DNA of 64,000 nucleotides, taken from assembly GCF_014596575.1 (NCBI RefSeq), contig NZ_NASZ01000003.1, positions 124,001-188,000 of the forward strand, read 5' to 3'. The notes beneath the pieces are model-generated. The model saw only the letters and a list, made by a program, of their open reading frames with translations. It was not told where the DNA came from and ran no database searches. Below are positions 33,168-42,712 of the stretch, piece by piece. A program made the position numbers and the translations under genes. This DNA comes from Flavobacterium pokkalii. Lineage in GTDB: Bacteria > Bacteroidota > Bacteroidia > Flavobacteriales > Flavobacteriaceae. Every line of letters starts with the position of its first letter. The stretch's first letter is position 1.

Positions 33168-34409
33168 CTAATCAAATTTTCTTTTTACAAACCAAATTCC
33201 GTCTAAAGACAGATTAAGCGATATTTTATGATAATTCTCTTTTATCAGTCCGTTACTGATTCTTCCTTTTTGTCCATAAGAATACGAAATATTCAACACT
33301 GAAAAAGTATTCTCAATAGGCAACGAAACCCCAAAAGAAATCGCCGTATTTTCTATCCTTTTATTATCTATTTCTAAAAATCCGGTATCGTAACTGAAAC
33401 CTGTTGAAAACTGAATACCGTCAAAGTAACTTCTTTGATTTTTCCCTCTTCGATAAGACAATCCCATCTTAAATTTTTCCTGATTCAAATAATTCCCGTA
33501 CAAATCAGCCTGATTGGTATTTTTCCAAAAAGCCTTTTCATAATCCATAGTCAGATTCAGATTATTTTTAAATTTCTTACTTAATCCCGCCGAAAATTCG
33601 AAAGGCAAATAATAGTCATCTGTATCGGATGCTGCATTAGTTTCTATTGTATTCGATGCTTCCAACTCCGAATTGTACGTAATCACCGATTGCACTTTGG
33701 TAGCATTAACTTTTGCGGGAGATTTCAAAGTCGTTCCAATCGTAAAAGTGGAATCAATTTTAAATTGTCCGCCAAAATTAAATCGCGCACCATTATAAGA
33801 CGATTCTTTAGCGATAGTAGTTATCGAATTGGAGATAATATATTCTCTGGAATCCTTAGTGCTTCCGAAAAGAATTGAAGTCGACAACCCCAAAGACAAT
33901 TTATTTCCAATGCGGTGTGCATAAGAAATATCAAAATTATTCAATCCTCCGGTTCCCGTAGCGCTTAAAGAGTATTCTTCATTACTGTCCTGAATAGGCA
34001 GTTTATAATCAGAAATTTTAAAACCGGCACTCGAATAAGGTTTTAAAGCCACACTTACTGCCGACTTAGTACTCAGCGGAAAAGCAAAAGCAATATGTGA
34101 AAACTGCACATTATTGCGGCTTTCTTTTCGGGATAAATTTTGATACGAAGTCTGAATCGCATTCCCTCCCACATCAAAAATAAAATGATTTTTATACATA
34201 AATCCCAAAGAAGCCGGATTCAGGTTATTGATAAATCTATCAGATGGCAAAGCTACTCCCGAACCTCCAATACCCGGAAGCGAACCAAAATCGGATTCAT
34301 ACAAACTTCCTAATCCGAAAATTGAATATGGAGAACTGGACAAACTTTGTGCATAAGAGCTAAAAGACACGACAATCAAAAAGCTTATTATTGCGATTAT
34401 TTTTTTCAT
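33168..34409 (-). CDS. Putative outer-membrane beta-barrel protein
   Basis: 413 residues, signal peptide ending FSSYAQ. Start of the mature part is 'SSPYSIFGLGSLYESDFGSL' followed by RFINNLNPASLGF, a pattern seen in flavobacterial outer-membrane barrels with a FadL/PorV-like fold. The C-terminus KISLNLSLDGIWFVKRKFD ends in alternating hydrophobic strands. Function unknown. It is translationally adjacent to the DUF4270 lipoprotein gene (stop and start abut), so they probably act together at the outer membrane. Confidence 0.65.
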   Translation of the reverse strand: MKKIIAIISFLIVVSFSSYAQSLSSSPYSIFGLGSLYESDFGSLPGIGGSGVALPSDRFINNLNPASLGFMYKNHFIFDVGGNAIQTSYQNLSRKESRNNVQFSHIAFAFPLSTKSAVSVALKPYSSAGFKISDYKLPIQDSNEEYSLSATGTGGLNNFDISYAHRIGNKLSLGLSTSILFGSTKDSREYIISNSITTIAKESSYNGARFNFGGQFKIDSTFTIGTTLKSPAKVNATKVQSVITYNSELEASNTIETNAASDTDDYYLPFEFSAGLSKKFKNNLNLTMDYEKAFWKNTNQADLYGNYLNQEKFKMGLSYRRGKNQRSYFDGIQFSTGFSYDTGFLEIDNKRIENTAISFGVSLPIENTFSVLNISYSYGQKGRISNGLIKENYHKISLNLSLDGIWFVKRKFD

Positions 34410-35732
34410 CTAATAAGAGATATAATATATTTTCAACTGAACTTTATTACCGGTATTTTTTTGGTTCCCTAACACCAAACGATCCACAGCCTTAGAAATA
34501 TTAGGAATCGTTAAAATCAAAGACGATCTGGAATCCGATTGTTTAATCATTTCGCTTTGCATAAAAGTTCCCAAAGGAATGCTGTAACCAATATTTTCGT
34601 CAAATTCGTCATTATCTTTATTCAGCACCGCATAAATGGGATAACCGGAAGCCGAATTCAAAGTTCCTTTCAATCGATTTAAATCATCAGCGAGATAAAC
34701 ATTCAGGGAATCAGCTAACGGATAAACACTAGAATAGGTGTTATTCACTGGTCGGATGATTAATTTGGCATCCACAATAGCGCCTTTTTCAGTAATGTAT
34801 TTTAACTGTTTGATATTCGGAAAATCAATTCTGCAAGCCAGTCCCGTACCTGACTGGATAAAAGATTTATTCTCGGTTAAATTACTGGACAAACGCTCCG
34901 TAGTTCCTGGTAAATCTTTCAAAACCGTTCCGGTTCGGTCTAAAGTAATTCGGTTAAATTGCTTCGAAGCATCCGTAATAGTAAATTCTTTCAAAATAGA
35001 AGTTTGTGCGTCGGTTACTTTTTTCGAATAATACAATTGCATCAAACTCGTCGTTTTAAACCCCATCACACAGGAAGAAGTTCCCGATACCGAACGAATG
35101 ACTAAACCGTTGAAATACTCAACAAACTGATCTTCGGTAGTTATCTCACGCTTTTTTAATTTTTGAAAAAGATCATCTCCAAAAGCAGCATCCAGTTTTA
35201 CAAAAATACTGTCCTGTCTTAAAGGCATAGAACTAAAAGTAGCGGTCGCTAAACTATTTGTATCATAACTCAAAATCGAATTATTATAAAAACTATCGTC
35301 ATCCGTATTCGGTTTTACCTTTTGTAACAAACGATGAATACTTATTGACTGAGTCTTGGTAGTATCACTATAATAATATTTATCCGGAATTAATACCATT
35401 CTAATCGAATCAAACACATAATTCGCTCCTTCTAAATCCGAACTGGTTGTTTGCAAAGCAAAACTTGAAGAACTCAACTGAAAATAACTATCCGATTTTA
35501 CTTTCCCGAATATAGGATCATCATAATTCCCTAAAAGAATTCTGCTTTGACTCGAAGTCGCCAGGGAATCAAAATTTATGGTCGAAACCTCAACAGTAGC
35601 GGTATCAATTAAAATAACCTTATTTGTAATCGCTAAATTATCTGAGCCTACCACAAATTCTCCCGCATCAACATCCGAATTACACGAAGTAAACAACGCT
35701 CCTAAAATCAAGACTATAATGAATCTGTACAT
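34410..35732 (-). CDS. DUF4270 lipoprotein
   Basis: 440 residues from ATG 35732. A 40-residue longer frame is dismissed because ATG 35732 gives a clean lipoprotein signal (IIVLILGALFTSC). The mature protein begins NSDVDAGEFVVGSDNLAI. The sequence pattern of repeated beta strands with 'ILLGNYDDPIFGKVKSDSYF', KLDAAFGDDLFQKL, and ending LVLGNQKNTGNKVQLKIYYI matches the DUF4270 family of Bacteroidota surface lipoproteins of unknown role. It abuts the barrel gene downstream. Confidence 0.82.
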   Translation of the reverse strand: MYRFIIVLILGALFTSCNSDVDAGEFVVGSDNLAITNKVILIDTATVEVSTINFDSLATSSQSRILLGNYDDPIFGKVKSDSYFQLSSSSFALQTTSSDLEGANYVFDSIRMVLIPDKYYYSDTTKTQSISIHRLLQKVKPNTDDDSFYNNSILSYDTNSLATATFSSMPLRQDSIFVKLDAAFGDDLFQKLKKREITTEDQFVEYFNGLVIRSVSGTSSCVMGFKTTSLMQLYYSKKVTDAQTSILKEFTITDASKQFNRITLDRTGTVLKDLPGTTERLSSNLTENKSFIQSGTGLACRIDFPNIKQLKYITEKGAIVDAKLIIRPVNNTYSSVYPLADSLNVYLADDLNRLKGTLNSASGYPIYAVLNKDNDEFDENIGYSIPLGTFMQSEMIKQSDSRSSLILTIPNISKAVDRLVLGNQKNTGNKVQLKIYYISY

Positions 35733-35937
35733 AAAAAATTTTTGAACAAATATAGCAGAGCACCTTCTACAAAGCCTAACAACATATACAAGCCCGCATT
35801 TTACACCTATAAAAGCCATTTTTTTATCTACATATCCAAATAGAAAATCCAAATCGAATTCAACGAAATAAAACGGGGTTTTGTCTATGAAAAAAAGGCA
35901 TCCATATATCTTCTTTTTTTAAAATAAGGAATGCACA

Positions 35938-35945
35938 TACTTTTG
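35938..35945 (+). promoter_or_regulatory. -7 element for the barrel-Kelch-kinase operon
   Basis: TACTTTTG fits TAnnTTTG and ends 17 bases before ATG 35963. An A/T-rich run with no clear TTG lies upstream, so the promoter may need an activator such as the operon's own LytTR regulator. Confidence 0.45.
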
Positions 35946-35962
35946 AAGCAATAAAAGATTAA

Positions 35963-36811
35963 ATGAAATTAAAATATTTTACAAGCCTGATTTGTATGAT
36001 TTCAATTCTCAAAACAACTGCTCAAAGTGGCTATTCTTTAGAATTGAACATTAAAACCGTTCCTACCGAATCGATTACAAAAAACGAAACAGGAGTCGGT
36101 TTTTCATTTTATGACAATTGGAATACCAAGAATGAAATAAGCAATACAATCAGCTATAAAAACACAGGACTGAATTTTGACTTAGACAATTACTATTCAA
36201 GCGACATAGATTATCGTTTGAACCGAATAGAAAACAATTTGGAATTGAGTCATAAATTCAACAAAAAAATAAGTCTCGATTTAGAATTAAAAACAGTCGC
36301 GGCTTTTGAAAACAATTTAGGTATTTCGGATGTTAGCCTTTTTGGAGGAGCCGAAATGCGTTATTCATTTAACGAAAAAAACAGCCTAGAATTAGGTGTA
36401 AAAAGAATGAGTGTTTTTGGCAAAGCAGCCGTATTACCTACTCTTGCTTTTTACAGCCAACTCAATCCGGATACCGATATTGAAATTGGATTTCCTAATT
36501 CGGCAATTCATTATTCAAACAACGAACGCAACCATTTTAGCCTAACTAACAGCTTTGATGGCGAATATTATAAACTGGATCAAAATAAAAAAATCGAGAG
36601 CAATCTGACAGCCTCAAAAATTAGTTTTTCTCAAATGACAACAGCATTTGAATACGAAAGAAATGTGGATAAAAATTGGTTTCTAAGTTTTCAGGGAGGA
36701 TATCAGTTTAACAAAAAATACAGATTAACAGACAATAGAGGAACAACAAAATTTAATTTCGATGCTAATGATGGAACCCTTTTCAATATTGGCATAAAAT
36801 ACAAACAATAA
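35963..36811 (+). CDS. Hypothetical outer-membrane barrel protein
   Basis: 282 residues. Signal peptide ends at ILKTTAQ. The rest alternates hydrophobic strands and Asn/Lys-rich turns (TGVGFSFYDNWNTKNEIS, EFEYERN-like FEYERNVDKNWFLSFQGGY) and ends KYKQ after a strand, all typical of an outer-membrane barrel; DUF6268 is possible but not certain. It begins a five-gene set with a Kelch lipoprotein, DUF4907 protein, kinase and regulator. Confidence 0.6.
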   Translation: MKLKYFTSLICMISILKTTAQSGYSLELNIKTVPTESITKNETGVGFSFYDNWNTKNEISNTISYKNTGLNFDLDNYYSSDIDYRLNRIENNLELSHKFNKKISLDLELKTVAAFENNLGISDVSLFGGAEMRYSFNEKNSLELGVKRMSVFGKAAVLPTLAFYSQLNPDTDIEIGFPNSAIHYSNNERNHFSLTNSFDGEYYKLDQNKKIESNLTASKISFSQMTTAFEYERNVDKNWFLSFQGGYQFNKKYRLTDNRGTTKFNFDANDGTLFNIGIKYKQ

Positions 36812-36826
36812 CAAATAAACTAAATT

Positions 36827-37831
36827 ATGACTATTTTTAAAGGAAGAACACTAATCGCCATGCTATTGATGAGTTTGGTTTTTGTAGGTTGCAGCAATGA
36901 TGACGATGAAGAATTGATAGGTAACTGGATTAAAAAATCCTCATTTGACGGTCCTGCAAGATCAAGTGCAACGAGTTTCGTTATTGGTTCTTATGCTTAT
37001 GTGGCTACAGGATATACCGGAGACGAATATCTAAAAGACCTTTGGGCTTATAACTCTGATGGTGATTATTGGGAACAAAAAGCCGATTTTACGGGTGTTG
37101 CCAGAAGTTCTGCTTCAGGATTTTCTATTGACGGAAATGGTTATATCGGACTTGGTTATGACGGCATCAACAAATTAAAAGATTTTTTTCAATATAATCC
37201 AGACAATAACACCTGGACACAAAAAGCAGATTTTACAGGAACAGCTCGTTATTCGGCTGTTGGATTTCAGGTAGGCGGAAAAGGTTATTTTGGAACCGGA
37301 TACGACGGAAATTACCTGAAAGATTTCTATCAGTATGATGCTACAACCGACACCTGGACACAATTAAATGGTTTTAGCGGAAATAAAAGAAGAAATGCAG
37401 CTGTTTTTGTAATTGACGACAAAGCTTATTTAGGAACCGGAGTTAACAATGGTTCTTATCAGGTTGATTTTTGGATGTTTGATCCAAGCGACGAAAGCTG
37501 GACCCGAAAACGTGATATCGATCAGGATACAGACGATGATGAATCTTACAACGACGATTATGTAATTGTGCGTTCGAATGCTTCTGCATTTACGATGAAC
37601 GGATTAGGTTATATTGCCTGTGGAGAAAGTTCGAAAACAATTTGGGAATACGATCCGGCAACTGATGTTTGGAAAGAAAGAACTGCACTTGAAGGTTCAG
37701 GAAGAACTGACGCAATAGGATTCTCAATCAACGAAAGAGGATTTGTTTTACTAGGACGTTCCGGTTCTTCTTATTATGATGATGTTTGGGAATTTAGACC
37801 ACAAGACGAACAAAATGACGATGACAACTAA
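36827..37831 (+). CDS. Kelch-repeat lipoprotein
   Basis: 334 residues. Lipoprotein signal with lipobox LVFVGC (Cys near residue 22), then acidic DDDEE. About six Kelch repeats of 45-50 residues follow, each with GYxxxG and a strand plus DxW or DFxxYxxxxxxW, e.g. KDLWAYNSDGDYWEQKADF and LKDFYQYDATTDTWTQLNGF. They should form one beta-propeller. The C-terminus is acidic (QDEQNDDDN). Kelch propellers bind proteins or sugars; which one here is unknown. It is in the same transcription unit as a kinase and LytTR regulator. Confidence 0.85.
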   Translation: MTIFKGRTLIAMLLMSLVFVGCSNDDDEELIGNWIKKSSFDGPARSSATSFVIGSYAYVATGYTGDEYLKDLWAYNSDGDYWEQKADFTGVARSSASGFSIDGNGYIGLGYDGINKLKDFFQYNPDNNTWTQKADFTGTARYSAVGFQVGGKGYFGTGYDGNYLKDFYQYDATTDTWTQLNGFSGNKRRNAAVFVIDDKAYLGTGVNNGSYQVDFWMFDPSDESWTRKRDIDQDTDDDESYNDDYVIVRSNASAFTMNGLGYIACGESSKTIWEYDPATDVWKERTALEGSGRTDAIGFSINERGFVLLGRSGSSYYDDVWEFRPQDEQNDDDN

Positions 37832-38177
37832 TACAAAAACAAAATTCTTCCGGACAAATTTCCGGAAGAATTTTTTATTCAGCACAGCCAAAACACTTAT
37901 TTTGAGCAGCTTTTTACTGTTCCTTTTCGCATGTAATCACAATAAAGGATTGACTTTGGAATCCTTAAAAATAGATAGTGGTTGGGGGTATATCATTAAA
38001 AACAACGATAAAATTATTATCAAACAGTCGATAATTCCCGTAATACAAAATCAAAAATCATTTGAAAATGAAGAAGACGCGCTAAAAGTTGGTAATTTGG
38101 TGCTCAAAAAACTAAAAGCAAATACATCGCCAACAATTACAAAAAAAGATTTAATTTTATTGTCAATTAAAACATAA
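37815..38177 (+). CDS. DUF4907 lipoprotein-like protein
   Basis: About 120 residues from ATG 37815 (an ATG at 37821 is also possible). It overlaps the end of the Kelch gene by 17 bases in another frame. N-terminal basic stretch, then hydrophobic core LILSSFLLFLFAC (lipobox). The mature part carries the DUF4907 pattern: GWGYIIKNNDKIIIKQSIIP, then NEEDALKVGNLVLKKLK. Such small proteins sit next to Kelch lipoproteins in Bacteroidota, consistent with a functional pair. Confidence 0.72.
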   Translation: MTMTTNTKTKFFRTNFRKNFLFSTAKTLILSSFLLFLFACNHNKGLTLESLKIDSGWGYIIKNNDKIIIKQSIIPVIQNQKSFENEEDALKVGNLVLKKLKANTSPTITKKDLILLSIKT

Positions 38178-39263
38178 ATGAACTTAGAGGGAATCACCAC
38201 CAACAATAATTCAAACAAAATACTGATACACAGTATTATTTGGTGCTTTTTAATAATTGCCTCCCTTTTACCTTTTTATCAAAATTTTACCGGAATTAAC
38301 GCTGAATTTTACGTTCAGTGGTCCAGTGGCATCCTATTATTTTATGCCAACTATTTTTATTTTGTACCCAATTTACTTTTGCAAAAAAAATACACGGCTT
38401 ATCTGGGTATCATTTTCGGAATTGTCGCTGTTTTAACCTGCATTAAAATCGTTTATTTTAGCCCGGCTTTCCACAATATTCCACATCAAAGAATATTTGA
38501 CATTAACGGAAAAGAAATCATTCACGACAAACGTTTTTTTAAAAAACCACCACCGTTTTTTTTCAAATTTTTCCCTTCGCTTTTCTATCTGTTTATAATT
38601 ACGATAAGCACTATTATTAAAACCCTTTCGGAATTTTACACCAATCAGCAAAACAAATTAATTTCTGAAACCAGTAAAACTTCTACAGAATTAAATTATT
38701 TAAGAAAACAGACCAATCCGCATTTTTTATTCAATGCTTTAAACAGTATTTATTCGCTGGCTTATAAAAAATCCGATTTAGTTCCCGATGCCATTGTAAC
38801 TTTGTCCGAAATGATGCGCTATATGTTGTATGAAACAGACAACAAAGCAGTATCTTTAGAAAAAGAAATCAACTACATTAAAAACTATATCGAATTACAA
38901 AAATTACGATTAAACAATATTGAAAATATTTTCCTAAACATTCACGGCGATACCCGAAACAAATCGATAGAACCTTTGTTATTAATTTCGTTTATCGAAA
39001 ATGCCTTTAAATACGGCACCGATTACAAAGGAGCAGCTTTTGTAAAAATTAAAATTAGTATCGAAGAAAATATTTTGGATTTTTGGATTGAAAATAAAAT
39101 TGAAAACCAGATAAAAGATCCTAATAATTCCGGAATTGGCCTGAATAATATAAAAAACCGACTGACTATTTTGTATCCTAATGCACATCAGTTAAACATT
39201 AAACAAGAGGATAACAAATACAAAGTACATTTAAAATTAGAACTGGAACCTTTGGAAAATTAA
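38178..39263 (+). CDS. LytS-type sensor histidine kinase
   Basis: 361 residues. Four N-terminal membrane segments (about 20-150), then the LytS/YehU-type His-kinase part: LRKQTNPHFLFNALNSIYSL with H182 as the phosphorylation site, then ATPase blocks LLISFIENAFKYG and GIGLNNIKNRL. There is no large periplasmic sensing domain, so the ligand may be sensed in the membrane or by partner proteins. The Kelch, DUF4907 and barrel proteins are candidate sensing parts. Confidence 0.9.
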   Translation: MNLEGITTNNNSNKILIHSIIWCFLIIASLLPFYQNFTGINAEFYVQWSSGILLFYANYFYFVPNLLLQKKYTAYLGIIFGIVAVLTCIKIVYFSPAFHNIPHQRIFDINGKEIIHDKRFFKKPPPFFFKFFPSLFYLFIITISTIIKTLSEFYTNQQNKLISETSKTSTELNYLRKQTNPHFLFNALNSIYSLAYKKSDLVPDAIVTLSEMMRYMLYETDNKAVSLEKEINYIKNYIELQKLRLNNIENIFLNIHGDTRNKSIEPLLLISFIENAFKYGTDYKGAAFVKIKISIEENILDFWIENKIENQIKDPNNSGIGLNNIKNRLTILYPNAHQLNIKQEDNKYKVHLKLELEPLEN

Positions 39264-39268
39264 ACAAA

Positions 39269-39985
39269 ATGAAGTGTGTAATTATTGATGACGAACCTTT
39301 AGCGGTTGATTTAATTAAAGAATTTGTAAGCAAAGTAGAAAGTCTTGAACTCATCAATACTTTCAACAATGCTATTGATGCTATCGCGATGATTAACACT
39401 TCCAATGTGGATTTGATTTTTTTAGACATCGAAATGCCTCATTTTTCCGGAATAGATTTCCTAAATGCGATTGACAAGAAACCTTTGGTTATTTTCACCA
39501 CTGCTTATTCTGACTATGCCGTAGAAGGGTTTAACTTGGGTGCGGTAGATTATTTAGTAAAACCAATTCCTTTTAACCGTTTTTTAAAATCGGTTATGCG
39601 GGCACAACAATTGTTTCTTAGCAATAAAATAGTTCCTAATACCACAACGCCAACTGTAATTCCCGAAAACGAACCCGATTTTATGTTTGTGCGTTCGGAA
39701 TACGAAAACGTAAAAATTAACTTTTCGGATATTTTATTTATCGAAGGACTAAAAGATTATGTGAAAATTTACACCACCGATAATAAATTTACGCTCACTT
39801 TAACCAGCCTAATCAAACTGGAAAACATGCTTTCTTCAAAAGGTTTTGCACGAATTCACCGTTCGTACATTATCAATATCAAATACGTAAAATCGATTCA
39901 GAAAAACAAAGTCTTACTCGCCGACAAACGTATTCCTATTAGTGAAAGCTATAAAAATGCTTTCTTTGAAAAAATCAATTTGTAG
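39269..39985 (+). CDS. LytTR-family response regulator
   Basis: 238 residues. Receiver domain with D53 in DLIFLDIEMPHFSG and TTAYSDYAVEGFNLGAVDYL, then LytTR DNA-binding domain (VKINFSDILFIEGLKDYVKI, FARIHRSYIINIKYVKSI). It is coupled to the kinase upstream (5 bases apart). It probably controls this operon or an outer-surface gene set; targets are unknown. Confidence 0.92.
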   Translation: MKCVIIDDEPLAVDLIKEFVSKVESLELINTFNNAIDAIAMINTSNVDLIFLDIEMPHFSGIDFLNAIDKKPLVIFTTAYSDYAVEGFNLGAVDYLVKPIPFNRFLKSVMRAQQLFLSNKIVPNTTTPTVIPENEPDFMFVRSEYENVKINFSDILFIEGLKDYVKIYTTDNKFTLTLTSLIKLENMLSSKGFARIHRSYIINIKYVKSIQKNKVLLADKRIPISESYKNAFFEKINL

Positions 39986-39986
39986 T

Positions 39987-40505
39987 TTATTCTTCTTCTT
40001 TAAACCAACTGGAATATAGCAGGTAATTATTGGCAATTCGCTCAATTTCGCCTGCAAAACCGGACTGTTTTATATCTTTTACTTTTTTAGCCGGAACTCC
40101 CGCCCATATCGAACCGGATTCCACCACCGTATTTTGAGTAATTACGGCACCAGCGGCAATAATAGAATTACTTTCGATAATGCAATTATCCATAACAATC
40201 GCTCCCATTCCTATCAAAACATTGTCATGAACCACGCAACCATGCACAATGGCATTGTGTCCAATGGAAACATTATTCCCTATAATTGTTGGATATTTTT
40301 GATAGGTACAATGAATCACAGCCCCATCCTGAATATTGACTTTGTTGCCAATTTTAATATAATTTACATCCCCACGTACCACTGCATTAAACCACACACT
40401 GCAGGAAGTTCCAAAACTCACATCACCCACAATAGTAGCATTTTCGGCCACATAACAATCCTCCGGAATTTGTGGCGATTTCCCTTTTACCGATTTTATC
40501 AACAT
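39987..40505 (-). CDS. Gamma-carbonic-anhydrase-family protein
   Basis: 172 residues made of left-handed beta-helix hexapeptide turns (VVRGDVNYIKIGNKVNIQDG, IGHNAIVHGCVVHDNVLIGM). Zn-type His residues are present in VIHCTYQ, IGHNAIVHG, as in YrdA/CaiE-like gamma carbonic anhydrases. Whether it hydrates CO2 is unknown. It is convergent with the LytTR gene and next to the PorP/SprF gene. Confidence 0.88.
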   Translation of the reverse strand: MLIKSVKGKSPQIPEDCYVAENATIVGDVSFGTSCSVWFNAVVRGDVNYIKIGNKVNIQDGAVIHCTYQKYPTIIGNNVSIGHNAIVHGCVVHDNVLIGMGAIVMDNCIIESNSIIAAGAVITQNTVVESGSIWAGVPAKKVKDIKQSGFAGEIERIANNYLLYSSWFKEEE

Positions 40506-40519
40506 AAAAAAATAGAAAA

Positions 40520-41518
40520 TTAATTAATAGCCGGACAATTACAATCGTATTTTTCACGACGACAGAACAAATCAAGTCCTAAAGTAATTTGATGGAAACC
40601 ACCTGTTCCGTATTGTACTTTTCCACCTAAATGAGAATAGGTATAAGCAAACATGAAATTTTTATAATTCACCCCTAATATTGGAGAAATCGATTGGTAA
40701 CGTTGTTTGGAAGTCCCGCTTCCGTTATTGTATTCGGCACCGTCAAAACTGGTTCTATATGACAAACCGCCCCATAATCTTCCAAAGTCCATATTCTTAT
40801 AAGCTTTCAGGTTAAAATCGATAGCCTTTTCTTTGGTCAAATCAGCATATTGAAACATGATGGAAGGCTCCCATAAAATACGGTCGCTGTTTCCAAAAAT
40901 ATAACCCGAACTCAGGATAAATTTTCTCAAATTATCACTTTCGTATCCGGTGTAAATTTCCCTGCGGGTTTCAATCGCATTTTTAATGGTGGCATGCACA
41001 TAAAAATCAAGATAATTGTAGGACATTCCAAAATCAATATTGAAATAAGAATCTTTCTGAACAATCGTCCCATCCACAATTGGATCATAATCTCCTGATT
41101 GCAAAAACTTAGTTTCATCCAGCTGACTTTGAATTAATCCTGCGCTAATACCAAAAGACAACTGATTCAAATCGATTTCATCTCTGGAAAACATCAAATG
41201 ATAGGCATAGGTAAACTTCACTCCTTTTTGAGAATGATAGCCGTTTTTATCATTAAAAAGAATAATTCCCCCTCCGGCTTTCTCTCCAATTCTTCCGTTA
41301 TAACTCAGCGTTTGAAGTGCCGGAGCATCTTCCTGATCAAACCATTGTTTACGGGCAGTTAATCGCAATTTTGCACAATTAGAAGCCCCCGCCATCGAAG
41401 GATGTAACAAATAATAATTATCGGAAAGATAATCTGAATATACCGGAATCCCTTCCTGCGAATAGGCAGTTATTCCAACAAACAAACAGATTAATAAGAA
41501 TTTTATTTTGCTATACAT
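40520..41518 (-). CDS. PorP/SprF-family outer-membrane protein
   Basis: 332 residues. Signal peptide ending GITAYSQ, then the signature 'LSDNYYLLHPSMAGASNCAK', RKQWFDQEDAPALQTLSYNG, and an eight-to-twelve stranded barrel. The Cys-rich end LFCRREKYDCNCPAIN is typical of the PorP/SprF group. Family members anchor surface adhesins exported by the type IX secretion system; the SprF type pairs with an SprB-like adhesin. No adhesin gene is beside it here, so its partner is elsewhere. Confidence 0.9.
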   Translation of the reverse strand: MYSKIKFLLICLFVGITAYSQEGIPVYSDYLSDNYYLLHPSMAGASNCAKLRLTARKQWFDQEDAPALQTLSYNGRIGEKAGGGIILFNDKNGYHSQKGVKFTYAYHLMFSRDEIDLNQLSFGISAGLIQSQLDETKFLQSGDYDPIVDGTIVQKDSYFNIDFGMSYNYLDFYVHATIKNAIETRREIYTGYESDNLRKFILSSGYIFGNSDRILWEPSIMFQYADLTKEKAIDFNLKAYKNMDFGRLWGGLSYRTSFDGAEYNNGSGTSKQRYQSISPILGVNYKNFMFAYTYSHLGGKVQYGTGGFHQITLGLDLFCRREKYDCNCPAIN

Positions 41519-41593
41519 TTATAATAGAATTTATCAGGAAGTACGGAAATAACTAAAGTTAAGTTAATTTATTCATTAATAATCCAAATATAG

Positions 41594-41624
41594 TTATTCG
41601 CTGAAAATAACTTTACTAAATTTG
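41594..41624 (+). promoter_or_regulatory. Promoter of the NifU-like gene
   Basis: TAAATTTG (41617-41624) fits the TAnnTTTG element, with TTA (not TTG) 20 bases before it. A short leader of about 12 bases would lead to ATG 41643. Confidence 0.45.
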
Positions 41625-41642
41625 TAAAAATTTACAAAAATC

Positions 41643-42542
41643 ATGACAAAAATAACTATTAAAGAAACTCAGAATCCAACGATTTTAAAGTTTGAATTTG
41701 AGGATTTTATTACCCGAAACGAAAGTTTTGAGTTTAAAAATATAGACGAAGCCAAATCTTCTCCCCTTGCCCAGCAATTATTTTATTTACCATTTGTAAA
41801 AACGGTTTATATTTCGGGTAATTTTATTGCAATTGAACGATTTAGCATTGTAGAATGGGAAGATGTTCAGGACGCTGTAGCCGAACAAATTGAAAAATAT
41901 GTAAACAATGGCGGTGTAATCATCAATCTTGATGAAAACAAACCAAAAAAACAACCGATCACGGTTTACGGAGAAACAACTCCAAATCCTTCGGCTTTGA
42001 AGTTTGTAGTAAGCCGAATGCTGACTAAAACAGCTGTTGAATTCAAAAATATTGACCAAACGGCTTCTTCGCCATTGGCTAAGGAATTGTTCAAATTCCC
42101 TTATGTAAAAGAAATTTTCATTGACGAAAATTACATTTCGGTAACTAAATACGATTTAAACAGCTGGGACGAAATCACCTTAGAACTTCGAACTTTTATC
42201 AAACAATACATTGAAAACGGAGGAATTGTTCTGGATGACAGCGTTGTGGCCAATGCTGAAAAACAGGAACAAATTAAGAATGAAGAATTCGAAAAACTGG
42301 ATGTAACTTCGCAACAAATCGTAAATATTTTAGAAGAATATGTAAAACCTGCCGTTGCTGCCGATGGCGGAAATATTGCTTTTGAATCTTATGACGAAGC
42401 GAGCAAAACGGTAAAAGTAATTCTTCAGGGAGCTTGTAGTGGTTGTCCTTCTTCTACTTTTACTTTGAAGTCCGGAATCGAAAACATGTTGAAAAGCATG
42501 TTGAATGACAACAGTATTCAGGTGGAAGCTATTAATGCTTAA
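41643..42542 (+). CDS. NifU/Nfu-type Fe-S scaffold protein
   Basis: 299 residues. Two Nfu N-terminal-like domains (about 5-90 and 110-190, each with the block P-x-x-L-K-F and SSPLAxELF) precede a C-terminal NifU domain with the Fe-S ligands in GACSGCPSSTFTLKSGIE. The doubled N-terminal domain is a Bacteroidota trait. It delivers Fe-S clusters to target enzymes. The strong terminator at 42563-42594 follows. Confidence 0.9.
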   Translation: MTKITIKETQNPTILKFEFEDFITRNESFEFKNIDEAKSSPLAQQLFYLPFVKTVYISGNFIAIERFSIVEWEDVQDAVAEQIEKYVNNGGVIINLDENKPKKQPITVYGETTPNPSALKFVVSRMLTKTAVEFKNIDQTASSPLAKELFKFPYVKEIFIDENYISVTKYDLNSWDEITLELRTFIKQYIENGGIVLDDSVVANAEKQEQIKNEEFEKLDVTSQQIVNILEEYVKPAVAADGGNIAFESYDEASKTVKVILQGACSGCPSSTFTLKSGIENMLKSMLNDNSIQVEAINA

Positions 42543-42562
42543 AACAAACTCACTTATAAAAA

Positions 42563-42594
42563 CAAAAAAGCGTTTCAATCGAAACGCTTTTTGT
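42563..42594 (+). terminator. Terminator after the NifU-like gene
   Basis: AGCGTTTC (42569-42576), loop AATC, GAAACGCT (42581-42588), T run. Usable in both directions between convergent genes (NifU and tsaB). Confidence 0.85.
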
Positions 42595-42712
42595 TTATAC
42601 AGCTGTTTTATCCTTTTAAGTTTAAGTTATAAAACGTTTCTTTTTTATAAACCATATAAGATATTCAGATTCATTAAGTCTAAATTCCCTTAATTTCTTA
42701 ATGGTAAAAAAA

